The notes beneath the pieces are model-generated. The model saw nothing but the letters and a program-made list of their open reading frames with translations. It did not search any database and was not told the origin of the DNA. 64,000 bases of DNA. Source: Thecaphora thlaspeos. Taxonomy: Eukaryota; Basidiomycota; Ustilaginomycetes; Urocystidales; Glomosporiaceae. The stretch spans positions 434,001 to 498,000 of the forward strand of contig UWYS01000012.1 of NCBI GenBank assembly GCA_900291925.1, read 5' to 3'. Within the stretch, counting starts at the first letter, position 1. Each line of letters begins with the position of its first letter. Positions 43,488 to 54,300 of this stretch are shown here, piece after piece. The position numbers and the translations under genes are program-made.

Positions 43488-44465
43488 TCAGCCGAAACTA
43501 GCGAGCAAATCAGCCAAGTCGTCGACCTCTTGCTTCTTTCCCTGCTGAACCTGTCGGAGGTGTTGAAGAAACGAGAGGGAGACACCGAAAGGATCCAAGG
43601 TAGAGGGGGATCTTCAGCGAATACATCGAGACGGGAAAGAAAAGGGGGGCAAGATGACCAAGACGGTGGTAGACGGAGACGTACCTCGTCCATCCTTTGC
43701 CATCGTTGTACGAATTCATGCGTTCCGATATCTTCGCATGTGTAGTCGGAGAGAAGCTCACGTTTGCTGAGTAGTTCGGCTTGGTACATCTACATTGCCC
43801 AGCGTGAGGCAACATTGACGAGGTTGCGTTAGCACACTTGTCACGTATCCGACGCTCTGAACCGCGAAGAGCAAGGGGTGAGGATCAACGTACGTGGAAT
43901 AACTCGGAAACATGTCTACACCCTTCCCTAGGATCGTAGCCGGTCACGCCGACTTGTGCAGGTTCCGAAAGGAAGAGGTCGACGCGGTATAGCATCGACA
44001 TCATCTCGCCTACCACTGTCTCCAGCTGAGATAGGACAGTACGCAGGGAAGAGAGGATGAGTTCTTGTTCCTCTTCGTTCCGTGTATGGAGGAGACTCGA
44101 GGCGGACGGGAGAGAGAGCGTGTGTGTTCGTGTGAATGCTAACAAGGAGAGGGAGAAGGAGGAGGTGGAGAGCGGGTGGGTCAGTATGAGGAGAGAGAGA
44201 GAGAGAGAGAGAGAGAGGAAGGCGAAGAGGGAAAGGGGGGATGAGTACCATTCGCTAGCGTATCAGCTTGTGAGACCAGGGCGAGGATACTGCAGATGTA
44301 GGGATGGTTCGGAAGGGCGAAAAGGTATACGGGAAGAGGAGGTCAGCAAGGCGAGGAGGAGGGAGAGGAGTAGAAGCGAGGTCTGGCCGAAAGGCACATC
44401 CCGGCACAAGAAGGGAAAGGAAAGGGAACGTACGGGTTCACGGCTTGGCTGCGTGACGACTCCAT
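43488..44465 (-). CDS. conserved-looking 161-residue helical protein of unknown function
   Basis: I do not recognise this protein. Five exons on the minus strand (44434-44465, 44249-44289, 43894-44138, 43685-43789, 43488-43550) join with fully consistent phases (2, 1, 0, 0). The ends are clean: it starts MESSRSQAVNP and ends QEVDDLADLLASFG. The middle predicts amphipathic helices (LILSSLRTVLSQLETVVGEM, then MYQAELLSKRELLSDYTCED and IGTHEFVQRWQRMDE). There is no signal peptide, membrane segment or zinc motif. The size and helical pattern would suit a subunit of a coiled-coil complex, but that is a guess. The intron between exons 2 and 3 has a weaker GTACTC donor and a (CT)n tract. It is convergent with RFA1 and upstream of the CCL1 stop. 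Confidence 0.6.
44190..44217. repeat. (GA)n microsatellite in an intron
   Basis: About 14 GA units, that is (TC)n on the coding strand, lie in intron 2 of the 161-residue protein gene. The tract is upstream of its 3' splice site and may serve as the polypyrimidine tract. Confidence 0.85.
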
Positions 44466-44816
44466 ACTGAAGGCTTCGATGGTCGCTGCTGATCGTAGCG
44501 GACGTGGCTGGTAGAAACGGTGACGGTGGTGGTGGTGAAGGTGAAGAAGCCCTGCTCCTCAAGAATCGGAAGAAAAAGCGCAGTCTAAGCGGAGTGTTAC
44601 TCTCTCTTCCTCTCTCACGCTCTCTCTTGCGCTCTCTGCGCGATTCGCGTCTCGCCCTCCACACGACACCCTCGGGCGAGATCGACGACCGTGCACCGAC
44701 TCCGACATTGGCCAAGGCATCGCTCGCTGGTGGGCTACTTGGCTGGACCGCCAATCAGGCTGATCTGAACGAGGGCCCGAGCGACAAGGCGATACAATTG
44801 CAAGCGATCACACCAG
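44466..44816. other. promoter of the 161-residue protein gene
   Basis: 351 bp lie between this gene's start and the CCL1 stop, both on the minus strand. It includes a CT-rich tract (about 44600-44645). No gene was seen. Confidence 0.35.
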
Positions 44817-46779
44817 TTAGACTTCGGCGTCCGGCTTGACGGCAAAGTCCTTCGAGATCGGGACATCCTCGTCATCGCTATCCACAGCTGCCGGTAGCGC
44901 TTGCGTCTTTCCTCCTGCCTCACCGACGTCGCCGCCGCCGCCTTCTTCCGCCCTCTTTTGCAGCTCAACACCAAACAGTCCCCCTCCACCAGCCCCTCCC
45001 GGTCCTGCCGACGCCGACGAGGGCTTCGTGTCGTCAAACGGATCATCGCTCGTGCTGGCTGCAGCGGCGGCGGCCGCAGCCTTCTTGGAGTGTTTCTGCG
45101 AAGCTGCTGCTTCCTCCTCAGCCTGACGCTTAAGGTAGAGCCTGCTTCCCGGTACCTTTTCCGGATTCATACACTCCTTCTGCCTCCTGTCAATCTCGGT
45201 CACCTTGACCTTGTCGTCATCGCCCTTGCCCAGGCCAGTACAGCCTCCCGTCTCGCGATCCCTGAACAGCTTCTCGATCTCGTCCAGGATCGTGTAGAGG
45301 TCCTCGCGCTTCATCCCCAGCGGCTGTTGTTCTAGCTGAGCGTCTTCGAACTCGGCCCTGCTTGGGGCGGGCGCAGCGGCCAGCTCGTCTTCGGCCGTCT
45401 TGACGCCCGCCTTGCCGCGTGCCTTGCGCGCCGAGACGATCTTGGCGCGCGTGAGGCGGTCCCGCTCGTCGGAACGTAGCTTCTCTCTCGCCGCCTTGGA
45501 GGCGAGATGCGCAGCACGGGCGCTGCTCTCCTTTTGATCTAGCCACTGCTCGACAATATGTTTGCCCGAGAACCCGCCGCCCTCGGAAGTGCGGAGGCAA
45601 GCAAGCGCGATCTGTGTCGGTGTGTAGATGAACTCGGCGTCGGTGAGGCGGGAGTTGGTGAGGTTCTTCTGGCTCGAAGCGGCCAGGGCATGCACCGCTT
45701 CTCTCGATGGCGGCGTCTCCAGCGTCTGTACAGCGGAAGGGAGAGGGGAAAGGTGAGCAGGCATGCGTCGTCAGCGAAGAGCAGAGCAGATTGATGATAC
45801 GCATCGTCGGCAGACGCGGGAAGCTCACCTGTGCATCGAGCAGCAGGCCGTGGAGCGCCCGATGAGCGCCATGAGCAGAGTACTCGAAGCTCAAGCTCTG
45901 TGAGACGAGGAATTCGAGGTACAGGATCGTCTTTTCGTTTTCTCTGATCGTCTCCGGCTTCGGATCCTTGCCGGCCAGCTTCTTGGCAAAGGACGAGAGC
46001 GATAGTGGGTAGTTTTCCGTCTTGGTGGCAAGGAAGATGCAGGTGAGACTGATGCAATTCGGAGCGGAGAGGGGCATGCATGATATCAAGAGCAAGCAGG
46101 TGTTAGTGCCTGCGAAGGGTGTCAAGGCTAGGCGCCCTTGGGCCGGCGCCGGGGCGGCACCTACACGATACTCTTGGGGTGGAAGTCCATGCAAGTGTTG
46201 CGCAGGTAGAAGCGCTTGACGTACGATGTCGCCGTTGCCTCAGTCAGTACTGGGAGGCTGAAAGCCCGTACGATCCTTCCGACCTGGATCAGATAGTAGG
46301 TCAGCAGCGCAAGCTCGTCCGAGACCGAAAGGAAGGGTATCGTCGTGGCCGATGAGCCTGCGCTTTGCTCTGACTGAATCGCAAATGAGCCCGAAGAGGG
46401 ATAGATATGGGTGTATTCCGTACGTTAGCCATCGACGCAGCCGGCTCAGCATCAAGTCTGTGTCTGCCGGAGCGGGGCGCGCAGGCGGGCTCACCTTCTC
46501 CTCGTCCCAGATCTTTTTGAGCCTCTTTCTTGCGGCGAGGTTGCCTGCCTCGCGCATCTGGGCCAGTCGCTTTGCGCTGAACCTCCAGTTTCGGGCTTGG
46601 CTCGTCTGCGCGTAAGCCAGCGACGGTCCGTAATCAGGAGGGAGGGCGGGGTTGGAAGGGATGTCGGCCTTTCGCATCATCGCCGACTCGATTCGTGGAG
46701 GCGGCGGTCTTGACGACGTCGATGAGGTGGGTGCAGAGGCAGCGGCAGAGCTGCCGACTTCGGCTTTGACCTCGCTCAT
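44817..46779 (-). CDS. CCL1: Cyclin H (TFIIH/CAK subunit)
   Basis: Cyclin H activates Cdk7/Kin28, which phosphorylates the RNA polymerase II CTD within TFIIH. Four exons (46495-46779, 46165-46373, 45829-46048, 44817-45725) encode 540 residues. Diagnostic parts are QARNWRFSAKRLAQMREAGN (the N-terminal helix of cyclin H), then the cyclin box with LLTYYLIQVGRIVRAF, YVKRFYLRN and KSIVLTCIFLATKTENYPLS. The second cyclin repeat runs through EFLVSQSLSFEYSAH and YTPTQIALACLR. The C-terminal 250 residues are an unusually long Ala/Glu/Lys-rich extension ending in an acidic stretch; yeast Ccl1 has 393 residues. Fungal cyclin H proteins vary there. The exon 2 acceptor and the split Val codon fit family sequence exactly. 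Confidence 0.9.
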
Positions 46780-49700
46780 GGGCGGCGTTGTTGGCGTGTG
46801 AAGCGTCTGTCTCAGAAACGAAAGCCGACGTAAAGGAGGGGAAAGGGGAGGAGGGGGAGGATGCACGAACAGAGCGGAAGGCTGCTCCTCACGCGGGCGG
46901 AACGTCAATGTGGAGCAACGCCCCCGTCAACCTTTTCTGTTCTTATCGCACGAAAACTCGCCGCTTGTCTTGCCCAGCTGCACTGCGAACATCCGCCAGA
47001 CCGCCACCCGATATGCGCACGGCCTCGCTCCAACCCTTATACGCGACCTACATACGGCGACTGCGGACCGCCGACGACACGGTTTCAAGCAGGTACAACA
47101 GTGGGTTGGAGCACAGCAAAATTCCACAGTTGGGGCTGTGACAGCTTCGCCGCAATAAGCTTGGCTTGACGTAATTTTTGCTGCGGAGGCGTGCATGGCA
47201 TGCACCAGGGTGTCGTCGCGCGGCGACTAGTAAAGGATATGGTGTCGGAGGCACAACCCTTTGCCCCCTTGCTGACAGCGGCTGATCAGGCCGTTTGTGC
47301 TCGGACTCGGTCGGCTCGCGGCTTTACCGCTGATGTTGTCAACTACTCGTAGCCTCCGAGCCGTCAGAATCCCATTCACTGCTGCCTCTCGCTGGTTTTT
47401 GTCGTCATTTTCGAGGAGATTTACTCCATGCATTTTGTTTGTTGCAACGTCACAGCTTCGATCCAGCCCCAAGGGACGCCGCCGCCTACTGGACGTGTCT
47501 GACCAACGCAGGACCACGAGGCCCCGCACTGATATAGTACCGCAGAATGCACCACAGACGACGCTGGATCGAACTGGCGCGGGTCCACGTGATCTAGAGG
47601 GGAGCCAAGTGGGACAAATGACGGATCGACGGTCGGACGACGAAATAGGTATATTGTACAGCCGGCGGTCTACGCGACGGCCCCACTCGGAGGCCACCCA
47701 AGACGGGCGCCAGTCGAAGGACGAGCAGGCCCCACCACGGTTCAGAACGGTGCTCCGCTCCCAAGATGGCCACGCGGACCGAGAGTGGGACCAAGGGTAT
47801 CCGAATATAATAGCAAAGCAATTCAGCCCGGCGCTGCCACCGCCGCCATCGCCTCCCCGCCTCGGCGATCAAGCGTGCGGAGGAGATCTAACTTAGCTCC
47901 AAATACAGGATACACAAGAAGAAGGTTTGTGCGTCGTCTTTGTTTCTTCGTTGCCATCAGACAGACGCTAACCCATTTCCGATGCCCTACTGTACTATAC
48001 ACTAGCGTCGCCGCGCACAAAGGTGTACCCCTGCTTCTCCACAATGTCTTGTGGTGCCTCACGTTCCTCGAGAAGCACGGGCCACTTTTTAAGGATGCGC
48101 GAGTGAACACAGATCAAACGACAGACACAGGAAGCGAAGAGCAAACGCAGCTGACCAATCGGAGGATCCGAAGCAACGCCGGGACTTGAAGATCGAGACG
48201 TGGGAGAAAGGCAGGCGCGTGAGAGGGCAGGTCAGCCCATGCCCGATGGGGATGCTCGGCGTGCGTGCTTGGCCGGGAGCAAGGAGCAGTCACCATCGTG
48301 ACAAGTCAGATGGTGGGGGAGGGTGGGGTCCCGTCCTTCGGACGTCGCGGCGTGTGCATGGTGTTGCGCGCGTGTGTGGGAAGGCAGGCTACACTGGGGG
48401 ACGTTGGCTGGCCGTCGTGGCTCGCTGCCGACGTATTTTTGGCCCGAGATCGACGGACCGCCAACGCAAGTTGCAAATCCCTGCAGCAGCCGAAAAAAGA
48501 TAGTTACAATAAAGTCGAATAGTACAGTAAATACTGTACAGTACGATAAGTAACTACACACCGAACTGCCCACATGCCTGCCTGCCTCCAACCCCTCTCT
48601 CAGAAGAGGCAAGAATGGGTGGTGACGAGCAGAGAGCCCATCTATGACCTGTAAGACGCCTGCTCTGCGACGTCAGCAGGGTAGAGCAAGCTGCTTCATA
48701 TCAAAGCCCGTCACGATGATCCGCTCGGGACAGTTTTGTGCGACGTGCCGCTAGGCGGTGTGCGGTCTTGGGGCGAACTCTGTGTCACGTTGGCCTCGAC
48801 CCGCGCCGCTGAATACGTTGCGCCTTCGCCGGGGACGAGAGACCCCATACAACCTCTCTCGTCAACCACAGCCTCGCTCTCTCGAAGCACGGAAAAGTCT
48901 GGAACACGCCAACCTGCACGCAGATCAGCCCGCCCTGTGATGCCCTCTTCTCTTGCCGTACTGTGTATGTCGCCGAGTCCGCGCAAAACCTTCTTGCAAG
49001 GGCCTTCCTTTCTCCTCCGCCTCGACTGGTCCAATGTATTTTCGGCGTCAGCCAGACGGCGACGGCGCCTCGGAAAGCAATGCAAAAGAGAGGCTTGAGC
49101 CCCTTTCTCTCTTCTTCTGGCACATCTTTAAGTCGGATCGGACGACGCGAGTTCGATTCAAGGGCGATGCAATGACGGCATCCCTCTCTTCCCCCTGACT
49201 ACTACTGTACAGTACGAGGTCAGCAAAGGCATCGCCTGGACTCGCTGATGACTGCGGCACCAACTAAGTACGTTATTCATTCAGTTACTGTACTGTAGTA
49301 CTTAGGAGGCTTGCCAGCCATTCGGGGGGCGCGGCGCCACCTGCAGATCGGCTTAACTACATACCAGTACATGCGCATGCATCACAGCCTTTCGTACGAT
49401 GATATTGCTTCTCCTTTTTCTTCTTCTTGATCTTGCTCTCCTCTGGAGGGCGAGGAAGGGGATGGTGATCCAAGTTCAATCTGCGCTACACGTCGTCGGG
49501 TTGTCTGCTCTGGCGGATCGACATCCGAGGGGCCGAGGCAGGAGAGACGGGAGCATTCAAGGCCCGTCTTCAGGGGAGCAAGAGGAAGAGGCGCCCCGAC
49601 GATGATGGCACGACGATGCCGGCACGACGATGCCGACGCAAGGGAAGCAGGCGTCGCTGCTCGTACATAAGAAAGAATTACATCGCCGCGGGCGGGCGAG

Positions 49701-51399
49701 GGCAGAAGCGTCGGCATTGCCCTGAACATGCCTACGGCAGCCAACAAAGCCGGCTTATGTAGAATGCGTCGACAATTGTTGGATCCACGCCGGGTTCCCC
49801 TACGACCATATACAGTAGGCGTACGCACGCCAGCAAGCGCCTCGGTTGCCTTTGAAACGAGGCGCGTGACGAAGGAGGCGCTAGCGTGCGCGGTGACCAA
49901 GGACGAACGTACAGAGCAAAGGTTAGTGTCGTGTAACGGTGCCTCTTGAATCGACGCCAACGAGTGCCGCTCCCACGATAATAATTGACCTGGAGCAACT
50001 CCGCTGACCACCTTGGAAATACGGCTCACCGCCCTCAGATTGTTCCATCGTTCCTCACCGCCTCGGACGCTCGCCCCTTCTGACATCCATTCTTGCTCAC
50101 CGCTCTAGTCTGTAGCTGGCTACAACGCAGCCCTCCAGGACACAACGACCTCGACACATACAGACTACACACTCCCGCCAACCAACATACACACTCTCAT
50201 CCTCGGCACCACCTCGCTTCCCGCCGCCGCCTTCTCACCCTCACCCTCACCTTCACCTCATTGTCCTGCTTTCTTCCTCTTCGTCTCGCACATCGTCGTC
50301 CCTCTTCCGACCCTCCGTCCGTCCTTCTTGCCGCCCGTAACGACATCTCCGACTAGACCCGATCTTGCCTGCAATCCGCGAAAGCGCTTCTCTTGAAGAC
50401 TCACATTTTCACCACTACCTCCTACCTACGTGCCACTGCCTCTCGACCCGCCTCGTTCCGCCCCGCCGCACGCCATTCAACCGGGTCAATACGCCTTTTC
50501 GTCCATCCCAGGCAACGCTCATCTGCCTCGCTCGCTTGCCCGCCCGCCCGCGATCGACCACTTCGGCTTGGACCAGACGGCTGCTTGCCATCCATTCTCA
50601 GGTCGCCGTACTTAGCACGCTGCCAGCGCCGCAGACCTCAAGAGTCGGACTCGCTGGCCCCTTGATCTCGCGACTGCCACCCTGTATCCAGGACCCCTGA
50701 CAGCAGGTGTCCGCCCATGGTAGCAGCTGCGGCATCTCTGGCACTCGAAGCCCAACCCCACCGTCCCTTCAGACCGAAGCCCAGCGCCCCTTCTCTTCTG
50801 CCTTTCTCCTTCCATCGCCTTCCTCCTCGCCCTCTCTCTTCGGACCGACCGCTTGCTAAGACGTACGTCACGGCGCAACTCGCCTTCCATCGTCGATCAC
50901 CAGTCTACTAAAAGGAAGCTTCCGACGTCACGACCGCACGCCTTCGACCCAATTCTTGGCCGCCGTCTGACGCTCCATTCGCCAGCCCATCGCTTGGAGT
51001 CTGGCCTGCGCCTGGACCAGCCTAACCCTGGACCAGCCTACAACTTCCCGGCTGCGTCTTCCGTCAAGTGATACGGGACCAGATACACGGATCTCCATCA
51101 CGGTCGTCTTCTTCGTCTTCCCAGCTTCGTCTAGCAGCCGTCACTGAGCGAGCAAACGCTCCCGGAACAGACAGCCTGATCGACGGCCTCCCCTCTCCAC
51201 ATCTCGCTCTCATCAACTCTGGCTGCTCGGCGTCCAGCCGACTCAGCATCACCCCTATCGACTCGGCTACTCCACCCTGGCTAGCCTCTGCGATTCTCGT
51301 GCGACGCCAAGCAGAATCTCCTTCGCAGATTCTTCCGGCAGTCTCGTTACGGCGGACAGGATCGCCTCAGCCGACCCTTCTTCCTTGCCAGCAGCCAAT
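46780..51399. other. 4.6-kb gene-poor region
   Basis: I find no convincing protein gene between the CCL1 start and the SH3-TBC start. Open frames of 200-234 codons (47297-47896 plus, 49382-50086 minus) lack recognisable domains. TACTGTA/TACAGTA palindromes cluster at 48521-48544, 49203-49215, 49286-49297 and 49811-49817. The right third (about 50100-51390) is C/T-rich with CCCTCA repeats (about 50228-50250), like a long promoter and leader of the SH3-TBC gene. Non-coding RNAs cannot be excluded. Confidence 0.45.
48521..48544. repeat. inverted repeat built on TACTGTA/TACAGTA
   Basis: GTACAGTA, a two-base AA spacer and TACTGTAC form a perfect 8-bp-arm inverted repeat, followed by AGTAC. Related palindromes lie at 49203-49215 and 49284-49301. 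Confidence 0.75.
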
Positions 51400-54300
51400 A
51401 TGGACGCACACACACTCAACGCCTGGACCCGCTTCGCCCTACAGAAGGGCGGCATCGGGTCCTGCACGGCGCTCATCGACAACCCGGCCACCGAGCCAGA
51501 GGACCTGATGTTTATGGCGGGCGAAAAGATCATCGTACTCCGCCGGCTGGACGAAGAGGGCGCCGAAACAAACGAGCGCCCGACCAGCATGAGCGCCAGA
51601 AGAAAGAGCAGCGCCTCGAGCAGCGCCGCCCACGATTCCGCCTCGTGGTTCCTTGGCTACTGCGAGGGCGTCGTCGGGCGCTTCAAGGGCGCACATGTCC
51701 AGTTCCACGGACGCCTCAAGAAGCCTGTACTGATGCGGAGGAGCGGCGTCGGCAGCGTCCCGGATACCACCTCGCAAGGTCACGACGACGTCGCGCTGCC
51801 AATCTTCTCGGCGCCGGGTGCGCATCACAACGCCACGGCGAGCTCGGACGATGAGGTCGAGGAGACCGGAGACACGCTGATGGCCGCATCGTCTTCTTCG
51901 TCCAGCAGCAGGGCCGGCGGTTCGCCGTCGAAGCGGAACGCCGAAGTTCGCGGCGGACCTTCTCCTTCCTCGCGGAGCAACAACTCATCCGAAGGGCTCC
52001 GCGTGGCGACGAAGGCTGCAGCGGCGGCGACGAGCAAGCAAGACCCAGGCTCCGGCGGCGTCAGCACCCCTCCCCTCTCGGACGAAGGGCATCACCTCAA
52101 GATGAAGTCGCTCCAGGCGGCCCTCAGCAACGGCGACGATGACTCGGACGATTCCGACGATTCCACCTCGCTGCTACCCTGGGCGAGGGACAGCCGCAAC
52201 GTGGGCGAGGCTTCCGGACACGCAGCGGCGGACAGACACGGACACGCCGGCGGTTCCGGCAGCAGCAGCAGCCAGGACGCACGGCTTCGCCTCCGTAGTG
52301 AGGAGGGAGTTTCTCACCTTCCGCCGTCGCCCATCTCCTCGGCCGAGTCACCCGTCACGCGCACCTCGCACGACCAGTGCGACATCGCCTCGTCGGGCGG
52401 TGTCGGCGCCGGAGAAAAGGCCTCGGCACGCAGCTCACACGAGCAGACGTCGCGGGCGTCGTCGACCTACACCACCTCGGCCACCGACGATAGCGACGAC
52501 GAAGGGACCAACCGCCGTCGCGACTACACCTTTTCGATTTACGACGTCTATGGTAGAGACTCGGTCGCCTTCCCAAACTTTGACTTCCGCGAGGCGAATG
52601 GCGGCGGTGCGAACAACCGCAGGCGGATGTCGAGGCTCGCAGGGTCCAAGTCCAGCGAGTCGCTGGCGGCTCAGGCGAGCACGGAGCCGCTGCCGCCGTC
52701 GCCGCACCTGGCTGGTCATCGGGCGGTCCACGCTTCGGGCACGCCGAACATCGGCGTGCCTGGACGAGCGGCCGGATCCGCCCAGCAGCAGCAGCAGCAG
52801 CTGGACATCCCTGCCGCGCTGCGTTCGCCTTCGGGACGTAGGCCCAACGCGGCCCCTGACCCACGCCTGCCCAACCCTGCGGTTGGTTCGCAGAACTTGG
52901 CGTCGAGCTTGCGCCGCCAGGTCAAAGCTCTGGGCTCGCCCACTTCGCCCCCTGGCGTCTATGCAGAGTACGCACAGCAGCAGCAGCAGCGCGGACCCTC
53001 GCCAAGGTCGCCGCCGCTCGTGACGCCCCACCCCTCGGGCTCCGGCCGCCTGGGCCCGGGCTCGTTCGATCCCCGCAGGAGGCCTTCTGCTGGCAACATT
53101 TCGGCGCCCAGCATGGCGGGCAACACTTCGCCCATCACGCCAGTCGACTCTGCTCGATGCCAGCCGGCCTTCTTCCCTCCCCCATCCTCGTCCTCGTCCT
53201 CGTCTTCGTCCCCTCACCATCTACATCAGTTCCACCACCAAAACACGTCCTCCGCCTCGCCGATTTCGCCGACGTCCGAGCTCTCGTCGGCCTCGCTCAA
53301 ACGTTCCGGGTTCACCGAGTCGTTGGAGAGGCGAAGGTCTCGGTCGGTGTCCAAGATGCAGATCAACCTGAGCGACGGCGGCTATGCGACGGGCCCACCG
53401 CATCCGATGAATCCGCCAACCGGCCGCCCAGGCCAGTACGACCGGGGCGCAGTATCGCCGGGGAGCGGGCGAATGCGCTACGGTCCCGGTGGCTCGCCCG
53501 GCCTCGGACCGATGCGGGCGTCGTCGGACCGCCTCTCTGAGCGCGAGAGGATTCACTCGGGCAGTGGCAGCGGCATGCTGAGGAAGAACCCGTCTAACCC
53601 GACATCAGGACTGCACGGTGGTAGCGGACTCCATGGCCTCTCGCCGATGGCACGCAGCGGAAGCCCCATGAGCAGCCTCGGCGTCCACAGCCCCATCGAC
53701 GGGGAGATGAGCAGACAGAGCAGCGTTGCCAGAAGCCCGATGTGCAGCCCGGCGAGCGACGGCCTACGGACGCCGACGCACGCCCCGCACGGCTCCGGCA
53801 TGATGTCGTTTGATGCTATGGGCTTCGTCAACACAGGCGGGCCCTCCATGCCTCCGCAGGTCGACGATCCCGAGACGCGCGAAAAGTGGCTCGTCCTCTT
53901 CAAGGAGGACGACCTGGCCTCGGCCAAGAAGAGCCGCAAGGTCAAGAAGCTGGTGCGCCAGGGCATCCCGCCATCGGTGCGCGGCCAGGCTTGGCTCTTC
54001 CTCGCCAACGCGTCGGTGCGGCGCCGCGCCGGGCTGTTTGAGCAGCTGTGCAAGACCTCGCAGGGCGTCAAGGGCGTCAAGGGCAAGGAGGCACATTACG
54101 ACTCGATCGAAAAGGACCTCGATCGGAGCTTCCCGGACCACCGGCTCTTCATGGGCGAGGCGGCGACGGGCAAGGCGGACCTCGAGGCGATCCTCAAGTC
54201 GTACGTCCACTTCAACCCGGTGATTGGCTACACGCAGGGGATGGGTCTGCTGGCGGGCCTCGCCATGATCCACATGCCGCCCGAGGACGCCTTCTGGCTG

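Noticed and set aside
49382..50086. 234-codon minus-strand frame in the 4.6-kb gap
   Set aside because: It is mixed Ser/Arg/Ala composition with no recognisable motif or splice partner. I cannot support it as a gene.
50228..50250. CCCTCA repeats resembling telomere repeats
   Set aside because: The unit is CCCTCA, not CCCTAA. Similar short runs occur in other leaders (about 40764, 32890), so they are C/T-rich 5' UTR sequence.
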